Made by a program: the position numbers and the translations under genes | NCBI GenBank assembly: GCA_016936035.1 | Contig: JAFGPU010000467.1 | Span: 1 to 12,603 of the forward strand | Direction: 5' to 3' | Source of the DNA: Acidimicrobiales bacterium | GTDB taxonomy: Bacteria > Actinomycetota > Acidimicrobiia > Acidimicrobiales > VFJN01 | DNA length: 12,603 bases | Part shown: piece by piece, positions 1 to 7,422 of the stretch | How positions within the stretch are numbered: the first letter of the stretch is position 1 | Layout: each line of letters begins with the position of its first letter | The notes under the pieces: generated by a model | The model's input: only the letters and a program-made list of their open reading frames with translations | Databases searched by the model: none | Told to the model about the DNA's origin: nothing

Positions 1-3
1 CGC

Positions 4-1137
<1,134 letters not shown>

Positions 1138-1147
1138 ATCACCTCAC

Positions 1148-1153
1148 ACGGTA
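1148..1153 (-). promoter_or_regulatory. candidate -10 element of the ABC ATPase gene
   Basis: Minus-strand hexamer TACCGT fits the actinobacterial TANNNT pattern and ends 10 bases before the ATG. It would put the transcript start about 4 bases ahead of the start codon, giving a near-leaderless mRNA. No convincing -35 at normal spacing was found. If real, the gene has its own promoter in addition to any read-through from helD. Confidence 0.3.
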
Positions 1154-1204
1154 GCGCCGGGCCGGCCCACCACCGTCAGGCGGCCATCGGGTGGCGGCGT
1201 CGGG

Positions 1205-3316
1205 TCAGCGCAGCGGCTCGGGCAACGGTCGCTGGTGGACCACGGCGAGCCGCTTGGTGGCCCGGGTGAGCGCCACGTAGAGGGCCCGCATGCCCTGGGC
1301 CTCCTCGTCGACGATGGCGGCGGGCTCGACCACCACCGCCGCGTCGAGCTCGAGCCCCTTCACCAGGCTGACCGGCACCAGCGTCACCACGGACTCGAGG
1401 CCGTTGCGGGCTGCCCGCCCGAACTCGATGCCCGCGGCCTCGAGCGCCGCCGCGACCTCGTCGACCAGCGTGGCCGGGGCGATGACCGCCACGCTGCCGG
1501 GGTCGACGGCGTCGCGCTCCTCGGCGGCCACCGCCGCGACCCGGGCGACCAGGTCGCCCGTGGTGGACGAGTCGACGGGGATGACACGCGGCTCGTCGCC
1601 CTCCTCGCGCACCGAGTCGGGCGGCGCCAGGTTGGGCGCGGCGACGGCCAGCACCCTGGCGGCCAGCGCCATCGTGGGGCCGGGGATGCGGTAGCCGATG
1701 GACAGCTCGGCCCGCTGCTCGGGACGGCGCTGGGGCAGGTGCTCGAGGATGTCGTCCCAGTCCTGGTGCGCCCACACGCCCGTGGCCTGGGCGATGTCGC
1801 CCACCACGGTCATCGACCCGTTGAGCGACCGGCGCTCGAGCATGCGGAGCTGCATCGGCGAGAGGTCCTGCGCCTCGTCGACCACGATGTGACCGTAGGT
1901 GCGGATCTCGTCCGGGGCGTCGCCGTTCGACCGCCGCCGACGCGACCGGGGGCCGAGCAGCGCCCGGGCCTCGTCGAGCAGGGGCACGTCGTCATGGGTC
2001 CACACGACGGCATCGACGTCGTCGGCACGGGGCCGGGCCAGCGCGGCCCGCTCGTCGCTGTCGAGGTGCTTGCCGGCCGCCAGGTCGACGAGCGCGCGCG
2101 AGCCGAACAGGTCGTGCAGCAGCTGGGCCGGCGTCAGCACCGGCCACATGCGCTCGAGCGCCTCGCGCACCTCGGGGGCGAGGCGGGCACGCTCGCGGAC
2201 CTCCTCCGGCGTGGTGGGCACACGGCTCACCTCGGCCAGCGCGGCGTAGAGCTGCGACTCGACGAAGCGGCGGCCGGCGTTGTGCAGCCGGTAGCGCCGG
2301 CGGGCGTCGGCGACGATCTCGGCCGTGCGCTCGGGCGGCAGCACCAGCGTCTGCACGCCGTAGGGCACCCGCAGCGGCCGGCGGAGGGGACGCTCGCGGT
2401 CGCGGACGGCCTTGGCCAGCACCCGCGACATCCGGGCGTCGCCCTTGATGCGGGCGGTCGCCGGCGCATCGCGTCCCCGGACCCGCACGTGGTCGACCAG
2501 GTCCGCGAGCACGGCGAGCTCGACGCCGGCCTCGCCCAGGCTGGGCAGCACCCGCTCGATGTAGCCGAGGAACAGGCGGTTGGGGCCCACGACGAGCACG
2601 CCCTGCCCCTCGAGCGGGAAGCGGTAGGTGTAGAGGAGGTAGGCGGCGCGGTGCAGAGCCACCACGGTCTTGCCCGTCCCCGGGCCGCCCTGCACCACCA
2701 GCACGCCCGCCAGCTCCGAGCGGATGACCTCGTCCTGCTCGCCCTGGATGGTGGCGACGATGTCGGAGAGCTTGCCGGTGCGCGACTCCTCGAGCGCGGC
2801 GATGAGCGAGCTCTGCCCCCGCACCTTGGTGCCGTCGTCGCTCACGGCCAGGCCACCGCCGAGGAGGTCGGCGCCCTCGCCGAAGAGCTCGTCCTCGATG
2901 CCGAGCAGCTTGCGGCCGCGGGTGGCGAAGTGGCGCCGCCGCACCAGGCCCATCGGCGCCCGGCCGGTGGCCCGGTAGAACGGCTCGGCGACGGGAGCCC
3001 GCCAGTCGACGACCAGGGGCTCCTGCGACTCGTCCGCCACCGCGATGCGCCCGATGTAGTAGCTGTCCCCGCCCTCGGACCGGGCCTGGTCGATGCGCCC
3101 GAACACCAGGCTGGAGTCGCCGAGGTTGAGGTAGTCGAGGCGCGCCGCGATGTTCTCCTCGATCATCTCGCGCTCCCAGCGCGCCTGCTCGGTGCCGCCC
3201 TTGCCCACCTCGACCATCGACCGCAGGCGGGTGGCCGTGCGGCGCGCCTGTTCGAGGGAGTCGTACGCACGGTCGATGTACGCCTGCTCGGCGGCCAGGT
3301 CGGGGTGAGTTGCCAA
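1205..3316 (-). CDS. helD: HelD-family RNA polymerase-recycling ATPase (UvrD/Rep-like superfamily 1)
   Basis: Superfamily 1 ATPase of about 703 residues, the usual size for actinobacterial HelD. HelD proteins bind core RNA polymerase and use ATP to release stalled or inactive complexes and, in some species, rifampicin. Counting from the TTG at 3316, the N-terminus is a predicted coiled coil (about 5-60), the arm that enters the secondary channel. A HelD-typical segment with VVDWRAPVAEPFYRA follows at about 103-117. Walker A GGPGTGKT is at 210-217, then a long HelD-specific insertion, Walker B VVDEAQD at 478-484, GDIAQ at 506-510, and motifs V/VI with VKGLELD and YVALTRATKRL near the end. TTG 3316 is preferred over an in-frame TTG at 3358 because GGAGGAG lies just ahead of it. 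The acidic-protein gene lies 50 bases upstream on the same strand, so cotranscription is likely. DNA-helicase (UvrD/PcrA) assignment is less likely given the HelD-specific N-terminus. Confidence 0.93.
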   Translation of the reverse strand: MATHPDLAAEQAYIDRAYDSLEQARRTATRLRSMVEVGKGGTEQARWEREMIEENIAARLDYLNLGDSSLVFGRIDQARSEGGDSYYIGRIAVADESQEPLVVDWRAPVAEPFYRATGRAPMGLVRRRHFATRGRKLLGIEDELFGEGADLLGGGLAVSDDGTKVRGQSSLIAALEESRTGKLSDIVATIQGEQDEVIRSELAGVLVVQGGPGTGKTVVALHRAAYLLYTYRFPLEGQGVLVVGPNRLFLGYIERVLPSLGEAGVELAVLADLVDHVRVRGRDAPATARIKGDARMSRVLAKAVRDRERPLRRPLRVPYGVQTLVLPPERTAEIVADARRRYRLHNAGRRFVESQLYAALAEVSRVPTTPEEVRERARLAPEVREALERMWPVLTPAQLLHDLFGSRALVDLAAGKHLDSDERAALARPRADDVDAVVWTHDDVPLLDEARALLGPRSRRRRSNGDAPDEIRTYGHIVVDEAQDLSPMQLRMLERRSLNGSMTVVGDIAQATGVWAHQDWDDILEHLPQRRPEQRAELSIGYRIPGPTMALAARVLAVAAPNLAPPDSVREEGDEPRVIPVDSSTTGDLVARVAAVAAEERDAVDPGSVAVIAPATLVDEVAAALEAAGIEFGRAARNGLESVVTLVPVSLVKGLELDAAVVVEPAAIVDEEAQGMRALYVALTRATKRLAVVHQRPLPEPLR

Positions 3317-3319
3317 GCG

Positions 3320-3326
3320 CTCCTCC
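3320..3326 (-). promoter_or_regulatory. Shine-Dalgarno deciding the helD TTG start
   Basis: Minus-strand GGAGGAG, followed by three bases (CGC) and TTG at 3316. It is one of the strongest ribosome-binding sites in the window, and no such site precedes the alternative TTG at 3358. The preferred start removes 14 residues from the longest reading frame. Confidence 0.65.
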
Positions 3327-3366
3327 GCTGGTCGAGGAACGGACCATGCTACCTGCAAGCTGGGTC

Positions 3367-3840
3367 TCAGGCGTCGATCACGCCCCCGTCGCCACCTCCG
3401 TGGTGGAGGTCGTCGACCTCCACGTCGACGAAGGACGCCGCGTCGTGCTGGCCGTCCGCTCCGTCGCCGGCGAGGCCGACGGCGTCGTCGGCGAGGGCGT
3501 CGGCCGCGTCGAGATCGGCGGACGCCCCCTGGTCGTCGCCGAAGAGGGCGTCACGGACCTGCTCGATCAGGTAGCCGACGCCCTCGAGGGGCGACGCCGC
3601 CTGGGGCTCCAACGGCTCGCCGTCGTCGGGCACGACGGTGACGTCGACGTCGTCGGTCGCCGTGTCGTCGTGGACGACGACCCCGTCACCGGTGTCGCCG
3701 TCGCCGTAGGTGTCGTCGCCGTAGGTGTCGTCGCCGTAGGGCTCGGCCGACGGGGGGCCGCCGGGCTCGATGACCTCGCCCAGTCCGTCGGCCAGCGAGC
3801 CCCCGCCGCCCTGGGCCTCGTCGTCGTCGTTCTCGCGCAT
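3367..3840 (-). CDS. highly acidic low-complexity protein of unknown function, upstream of helD
   Basis: Not recognised as a named family. The 157-residue product is extremely rich in Asp, Gly, Ala and Glu and has almost no basic residues. From the N-terminus it shows an acidic/glycine-rich start (RENDDDEAQGGGG), a short possible helix (SLADGLGEVI), tandem GDDTY repeats at about 35-48, an acidic middle, one better-ordered segment LEGVGYLIEQVRDALFGDD at about 85-103 that could form an amphipathic helix, then an Asp/Ala tail. No signal peptide or membrane segment is seen, so it is probably cytoplasmic and largely disordered. Almost every codon ends in G or C, as in neighbouring genes, supporting real coding. 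ATG 3840 has a promoter-like arrangement just upstream. It lies 50 bases before the chosen helD start. An RNA polymerase-associated acidic factor, by analogy with the delta subunit that works with HelD in Bacillus, is possible, but there is no visible sequence similarity to delta. Confidence 0.72.
   Translation of the reverse strand: MRENDDDEAQGGGGSLADGLGEVIEPGGPPSAEPYGDDTYGDDTYGDGDTGDGVVVHDDTATDDVDVTVVPDDGEPLEPQAASPLEGVGYLIEQVRDALFGDDQGASADLDAADALADDAVGLAGDGADGQHDAASFVDVEVDDLHHGGGDGGVIDA
3706..3740. repeat. 15-base tandem repeat inside the acidic-protein gene
   Basis: Two perfect copies of gtaggtgtcgtcgcc (3706-3720 and 3721-3735) run into a partial third. A degenerate copy may precede them at 3691-3705. 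On the coding (minus) strand each unit encodes Gly-Asp-Asp-Thr-Tyr. The repeat keeps frame, so copy-number change would only alter protein length. Confidence 0.85.
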
Positions 3841-3846
3841 GGCGCC

Positions 3847-3875
3847 ATCCTGGGGCAGCGCCCTCCGCCTGTCGA
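3847..3875 (-). promoter_or_regulatory. promoter of the acidic-protein/helD block
   Basis: On the minus strand, TCGACA (3875-3870, five of six matches to TTGACA) is followed after exactly 17 bases by CAGGAT (3852-3847). The -10 ends six bases before the ATG, so transcription would begin at or very near the A of the start codon. AGGA in the same hexamer could also act as a weak Shine-Dalgarno if the transcript starts further upstream. This is the best two-box promoter seen in the window. Confidence 0.55.
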
Positions 3876-3891
3876 CGGGGGTCTCCCCCGT
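3875..3891. promoter_or_regulatory. perfect inverted repeat in the divergent intergenic region, possible operator
   Basis: ACGGGGG-TCT-CCCCCGT: seven-base perfect arms around a three-base centre. It begins at the last base of the -35 box of the minus-strand promoter and lies 45 bases before the hemE -10 candidate. The position suits a regulator controlling one or both divergent blocks. No T-run follows, so it does not look like a terminator. Which protein would bind is unknown. Confidence 0.45.
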
Positions 3892-3900
3892 GCGGCGACG

Positions 3901-3910
3901 CCGTGCACGG
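3901..3910. promoter_or_regulatory. 10-base palindrome upstream of hemE
   Basis: CCGTGCACGG is a perfect palindrome 27-36 bases upstream of the hemE -10 candidate, covering the usual area just above the -35. Short GC-rich palindromes occur by chance in such DNA, so this is only a candidate protein-binding site. Confidence 0.25.
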
Positions 3911-3936
3911 GGAACGGGGCCGCGACGCCCCCCGGG

Positions 3937-3942
3937 TAGCGT
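3937..3942 (+). promoter_or_regulatory. -10 element of hemE, leaderless arrangement
   Basis: TAGCGT matches TANNNT and ends eight bases before the hemE ATG, so the message would have a leader of about 0-2 bases. There is no Shine-Dalgarno between it and the ATG. No clear -35 box is seen at 16-19 bases. Confidence 0.5.
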
Positions 3943-3950
3943 GGCCGGCG

Positions 3951-4991
3951 ATGCCCCCCGACCGACGCGCCCCGTTCCTCCAGGCCTGCCGCAACCAGCC
4001 GGCGAGCAGGGTCCCGGTGTGGTTCATGCGCCAGGCCGGGCGGTCGCTGCCGGAGTACCGGGAAGTGCGGGGCACGGGCAGCATCCTCGACGCGGTGCGC
4101 GACCCCGCGCTGGCGACCGAGATCACGCTCCAGCCCGTGCGGCGCCACGGCGTCGACGCCGCCATCCTCTACAGCGACATCGTCGTGCCGGTCGCGGCGC
4201 TGGGCTTCGGGGTCGAGATCCATCCCGGCGTCGGTCCGGTCGTCGCCGAGCCCTTCCGCGACGAGGCCGACCTCGAACGCCTCCGCCCGCTCGACCCCGA
4301 GGCCGACTGCCCCTACGTCCAGCAGACCGTGCGGCACCTGGTCGACGAGCTCGGTGACGTGCCGCTCATCGGCTTCGCCGGGGCGCCGTTCACCGTCGCC
4401 AGCTACCTGGTCGAGGGCGGCCCCTCGCGCACCCTGGGCAAGACCAAGGCGCTCATGCTCGGCCGTCCCGACCTGTGGCAGCAGCTGCTCGACAGGCTCG
4501 CCGGCATCGCCGTCGCGTCGCTGCGGGCCCAGGTCCTGGCCGGCGCGTCCGCGGTCCAGCTGTTCGACAGCTGGGCGGGCACCCTCAGCCCCACCATGTA
4601 CGAGCGTCACGTCATGCCGGCGAGCGCCAAGGTGTTCGCCGGCATCGCCGACCTCGACGTCCCCGCCATCCACTTCGGCGTGACCACCGGCGAGCTGCTG
4701 CCGCTCATGGCCGAGGCCGGTGCGTCGGTCGTGGGGGTCGACTGGCGCGTCCCGCTCGACGACGCCCGCGCCCGCCTCGGGCCCGGGGTGGCCGTGCAGG
4801 GCAACCTCGACCCGGCCATCTGCCTGGCACCGTGGCCCGCCGTCGAGGCGGCGGCGCTCGAGGTGCTGGCCGCCAACGGCGGCCGCCCGGGACACGTCTT
4901 CAACCTGGGGCACGGCGTGCTGCCCGAGACCGACCCCGACGTGCTCACACGCCTGGTCGAGCTCGTGCACGGCGGGGAGGCGCCGCGATGA
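3951..4991 (+). CDS. hemE: uroporphyrinogen III decarboxylase
   Basis: Converts uroporphyrinogen III to coproporphyrinogen III by removing four acetate carboxyl groups; cytoplasmic heme biosynthesis. Length 346 residues is typical. Family signature 1, PVWFMRQAGRSLPEY, is at 22-36, with active-site Arg27 and Arg31. Asp76 in LYSDI corresponds to the essential Asp86 of human UROD. Signature 2, GFAGAPFTVASYLVEG, is at 141-156 with Tyr152. Ser207 (DSWAG) and His321 (LGHGVLP) match the human Ser219 and His339 positions. ATG 3951 is chosen because signature 1 then falls at the usual distance from the N-terminus and a TAGCGT hexamer sits just upstream; an in-frame ATG at 3903 would add an atypical 16-residue extension. 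The stop overlaps the cpfC start by four bases, so the two are translationally coupled. Confidence 0.98.
   Translation: MPPDRRAPFLQACRNQPASRVPVWFMRQAGRSLPEYREVRGTGSILDAVRDPALATEITLQPVRRHGVDAAILYSDIVVPVAALGFGVEIHPGVGPVVAEPFRDEADLERLRPLDPEADCPYVQQTVRHLVDELGDVPLIGFAGAPFTVASYLVEGGPSRTLGKTKALMLGRPDLWQQLLDRLAGIAVASLRAQVLAGASAVQLFDSWAGTLSPTMYERHVMPASAKVFAGIADLDVPAIHFGVTTGELLPLMAEAGASVVGVDWRVPLDDARARLGPGVAVQGNLDPAICLAPWPAVEAAALEVLAANGGRPGHVFNLGHGVLPETDPDVLTRLVELVHGGEAPR
4974..4980 (+). promoter_or_regulatory. Shine-Dalgarno of cpfC inside hemE
   Basis: GGGGAGG lies within the last hemE codons, seven bases before ATG 4988. It fixes the cpfC start in the ATGA overlap and contrasts with the genes here that have no such site. 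Confidence 0.7.
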
Positions 4992-5905
4992 CCACCGGCC
5001 TGCTCGTGATGGCCTACGGGACCCCGACGAGCCCCGACGAGATCGAGCCCTACTACACCCACATCCGCCGCGGCCGGCCGCCCTCGCGCGAGCAGCTCGA
5101 CGAGCTGACCAGCCGCTACCGGGCCATCGGCGGGGTCTCACCGCTGGCCGAGCGCACCCGGGCCCAGGTGGCCGCGCTGAGCAGGGCGCTCGACGCCGAG
5201 GACCCCGGGCAGTGGCGCGTCGTGCTGGGCAACAAGCACGCCCGGCCCTTCCTGGAGACGGCGGTGGCCGAGCTCGCCGACCGCTCTGCGCCCGGCGGGC
5301 GCCCGGACCGGGTCGTCGGCCTGGTGTTGGCACCCCACTACTCGCGGGGCTCGGTCGGCGAGTACCACAACCGGGTCTCGGCCGCCGTGGTCGAGCACGG
5401 CCTCCGCTACACCCCGGTCGAGTCGTGGCACGCTCTGCCCGAGTGGGTCGATGCCCAGGCGACCCGGGTGCGCGAGGCGCTGGACACGCTGCCGGCCAAG
5501 ACCAAGGTGCTGTTCACCGCCCACTCCCTGCCCGAGCGGGTGCTCGCCGACGACCCGTACCCCGGCGAGCTGCGCACCTCGGCCGCCGCCATCGCCGAGC
5601 GGGTGGGCCTCGAGCGCTGGTACGGGTGGGCGCTGGCCTGGCAGTCGGCCGGACGCACACCCGAGCCGTGGCGCGGCCCCGACGTCGCCGACGTCATCCG
5701 CGACCTGGGCGCCACCGGGCAGGCCGAGGGTGTGCTGGTGTGCCCGCAGGGCTTCGTGTCCGACCACCTCGAGGTGCTCTACGACCTCGACATCGACGCC
5801 CGCCGGGTGGCCGCCGAGGCCGGGCTGGCCTTCGCCCGCACCGCCTCGATCAACGACGACCCGGCGGTCATGGCCGGGCTGGCCCGATTGGTGCGATCCG
5901 TCTGA
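4988..5905 (+). CDS. cpfC: ferrochelatase, probably coproporphyrin III ferrochelatase
   Basis: Inserts ferrous iron into a porphyrin; in Gram-positive bacteria the substrate is coproporphyrin III. The 305-residue protein starts MTTGLLVMAYGTP, the usual ferrochelatase opening (Tyr10 aligns with the axial Tyr of Bacillus). The metal-inserting His179 lies in FTAHSLP and Glu262 in FVSDHLEVLYDLD, corresponding to His183 and Glu264 of the Bacillus enzyme. CPQGFVSDHLEV is the family's C-terminal signature. It contains only one Cys (Cys252), so the four-Cys [2Fe-2S] site reported for mycobacterial ferrochelatase is absent. ATG 4988 overlaps the hemE stop and has a strong Shine-Dalgarno. Also called hemH. 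Assignment to the coproporphyrin route rests on lineage and on the adjacent hemY-type oxidase. Confidence 0.95.
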   Translation: MTTGLLVMAYGTPTSPDEIEPYYTHIRRGRPPSREQLDELTSRYRAIGGVSPLAERTRAQVAALSRALDAEDPGQWRVVLGNKHARPFLETAVAELADRSAPGGRPDRVVGLVLAPHYSRGSVGEYHNRVSAAVVEHGLRYTPVESWHALPEWVDAQATRVREALDTLPAKTKVLFTAHSLPERVLADDPYPGELRTSAAAIAERVGLERWYGWALAWQSAGRTPEPWRGPDVADVIRDLGATGQAEGVLVCPQGFVSDHLEVLYDLDIDARRVAAEAGLAFARTASINDDPAVMAGLARLVRSV

Positions 5906-5912
5906 CGGTCCC

Positions 5913-5918
5913 GATGAT
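5913..5918 (+). promoter_or_regulatory. candidate -10 element of cgoX, leaderless arrangement
   Basis: GATGAT ends six bases before ATG 5925, which would place transcript start exactly at the A of the start codon. TTGGTG at 5888-5893 could be a weak -35 (19-base spacer) inside the end of cpfC. The 19-base gap between cpfC and cgoX has no Shine-Dalgarno, which favours an internal promoter over simple coupling. Confidence 0.35.
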
Positions 5919-5924
5919 GGTCCG

Positions 5925-7316
5925 ATGACGACACACGTCGACCTCGCCGTCGTCGGTGGGGGCATCAGCGGCCTGGCGGCGGCCTGGGAGGGACGGCGTC
6001 GCGGTGCGTCCGTCGCCGTGTTCGAGGCCGAGCGTCGGCCCGGGGGCAAGCTGCAGACCTCGCCGTTCGCCGGCGTCGGGCTCGACGAGTCGGCCGATGC
6101 CTTCCTCGCCCGGGTTCCCGAGGCGGTCGACCTCTGCCACGAGCTGGGGCTCGAGACCGAGCTGGTCTCGCCCGGGACCGGCTCGGCCTACGTGTGGCTC
6201 GACGGCGCGCTGCGGCGCCTGCCCCCCGATCAGCTGCTCGGGGTGCCCACCGACCTCGACGCGCTGGCGGCCTCGGGCCTGCTCAGCGACGCCGGTGTCG
6301 AGCGCGCCCGACAGGACCTCACCCTGCCGGACGACCGGCCCGCGGGCGCACCGGACGAGAGCGTCGGCGACCTGATCCGGCGTCGCCTCGGCGACGAGGT
6401 GCTCGACCGCCTGGTCGCGCCCCTGGTCGGCAGCATCTACGCCGGCGACTGCGATCGCATGTCCGTGCAGGTCGCCGCGACCCAGCTGGCCGCCGCGCGC
6501 GACCACGACCCGTCCGACGCCAGCCTCATCCGCGCCGCCCGCGCGCTGCGGGCCCGGGCGGCGGAGACGGAGCGCCCGGTCTTCCTCGCACCGACAGGTG
6601 GCATGGGCCGGCTGGCCGGTGCCCTGGCCGACGCCCTCGGCGACGCCGTCCGCACCGGCGCACCGATGATCGCGCTCGGATCCGAGGGCAGCCTGTGGCG
6701 CATCGAGCCCGCCGGCGTCACCGCGGATGCGGTCGTGGTGGCCACGCCCGCGTTCGTCACGGCCCCGCTGGTGTCACCGGTGGCCCCCGACGTCGCCGCG
6801 TTCCTGGCCGGCATCGAGCACGCCTCGGTGGCGCTCGTCGCCCTGGCCGTGCCCCGGGACGGCATCGACCACCCGCTCGACGGGTCGGGCTTCCTGGTGC
6901 CCCGGTCGGCGGGACTGCTCCTCACCGCCTGTTCCTGGGTGTCCACCAAGTGGCCCCACCTGGCCGTCGACCCGTCGACCACCCTGCTGCGCGCTTCGGT
7001 GGGCCACGACGGCGACGACCGGGGCCGCACGCTGCCCGACGGCGCGCTCGTGGAGCAGCTGCTCGCCGACCTCGGCACGACCATGGGGCTGCACGCGGCG
7101 CCGGACGAGGTCCGCATCACCCGCTGGCCGCGATCGTTCCCCCAGCCTCGACCGGGGCACCTCGCGGCGGTGGCGGCGGCCGAGCGGTCGCTGGCCCGGC
7201 AGGCACCCCGCCTGGCGGTCACCGGGGCGTGGGCCCGGGGCGTGGGCGTCCCCGCGTGCATCCGCGAGGCACGGGCGGCGGCGAGGCACGTCCTCGGCGT
7301 CACGGTCGACACGTGA
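5925..7316 (+). CDS. cgoX: FAD-dependent coproporphyrinogen III / protoporphyrinogen oxidase, HemY type
   Basis: Oxidises coproporphyrinogen III to coproporphyrin III with oxygen, the step before CpfC in the coproporphyrin route; peripheral membrane or soluble flavoprotein. 463 residues, near the usual 460-470. The N-terminus has the dinucleotide-binding motif VVGGGISGLAAA (9-20), followed by FEAERRPGGKLQT (33-45), the second FAD contact of the amine oxidase/HemY superfamily. PTGGMGRLAGALADAL near 225 is a HemY-typical stretch. The C-terminus has the closing FAD motif TGAWARGVGVPACIREAR. Third gene of the heme run, 19 bases after cpfC. Also called hemY/hemG-like. The choice between coproporphyrinogen and protoporphyrinogen as substrate follows lineage, not a residue I can read. 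Confidence 0.94.
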   Translation: MTTHVDLAVVGGGISGLAAAWEGRRRGASVAVFEAERRPGGKLQTSPFAGVGLDESADAFLARVPEAVDLCHELGLETELVSPGTGSAYVWLDGALRRLPPDQLLGVPTDLDALAASGLLSDAGVERARQDLTLPDDRPAGAPDESVGDLIRRRLGDEVLDRLVAPLVGSIYAGDCDRMSVQVAATQLAAARDHDPSDASLIRAARALRARAAETERPVFLAPTGGMGRLAGALADALGDAVRTGAPMIALGSEGSLWRIEPAGVTADAVVVATPAFVTAPLVSPVAPDVAAFLAGIEHASVALVALAVPRDGIDHPLDGSGFLVPRSAGLLLTACSWVSTKWPHLAVDPSTTLLRASVGHDGDDRGRTLPDGALVEQLLADLGTTMGLHAAPDEVRITRWPRSFPQPRPGHLAAVAAAERSLARQAPRLAVTGAWARGVGVPACIREARAAARHVLGVTVDT

Positions 7317-7397
7317 GGACGACCTGTCCGCGTCCCGCCGAGGGCCGGGCCGACTGCGGGCGCTTGCGGCACCTCCGCCCGTCGGCCGGTCACGAGC

Positions 7398-7410
7398 GCC
7401 GCTCAGCGGC
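7398..7410. promoter_or_regulatory. 13-base palindrome just upstream of the glycosyltransferase -10 candidate
   Basis: GCCGCT-C-AGCGGC, perfect six-base arms around one base, directly abutting the CATGAT hexamer at 7411. It fills the spacer area between -35 and -10 and could be an operator. The rest of the 106-base gap after cgoX (7317-7422) shows no gene and no clear terminator. Confidence 0.3.
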
Positions 7411-7416
7411 CATGAT
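7411..7416 (+). promoter_or_regulatory. candidate -10 element of the glycosyltransferase gene
   Basis: CATGAT ends six bases before the GTG at 7423, placing the predicted transcript start exactly at that G. No Shine-Dalgarno is seen upstream, so this hexamer is the main argument for the 7423 start. Confidence 0.35.
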
Positions 7417-7422
7417 GTCGCC

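Noticed and set aside
1159..1168. GGGCCGGCCC palindrome between helD and the ABC ATPase gene as a terminator
   Set aside because: Ten bases of pure G/C with no loop and no T-run; such palindromes are expected by chance here.
1235..3574. 779-codon open frame on the plus strand opposite helD
   Set aside because: Its product is a low-complexity His/Arg/Gly/Ala-rich string with no domain, while the minus strand encodes a complete HelD with all motifs. Long antisense frames are expected in DNA this rich in GC.
3875..3891. Inverted repeat as an intrinsic terminator
   Set aside because: It lies between two divergent gene starts, where no transcript ends, and has no T-run on either side.
3310..3939. 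209-codon plus-strand open frame opposite the acidic protein
   Set aside because: It would run over the helD start and almost to hemE, has no Shine-Dalgarno or promoter, and is a Val/Gly/Ala repeat string. The minus-strand frame has a promoter and sits naturally upstream of helD.
3567..5333. 588-codon minus-strand open frame across hemE and cpfC
   Set aside because: It is antisense to two well-recognised heme enzymes, and its translation is Arg/Gly/Pro-rich with no family features.
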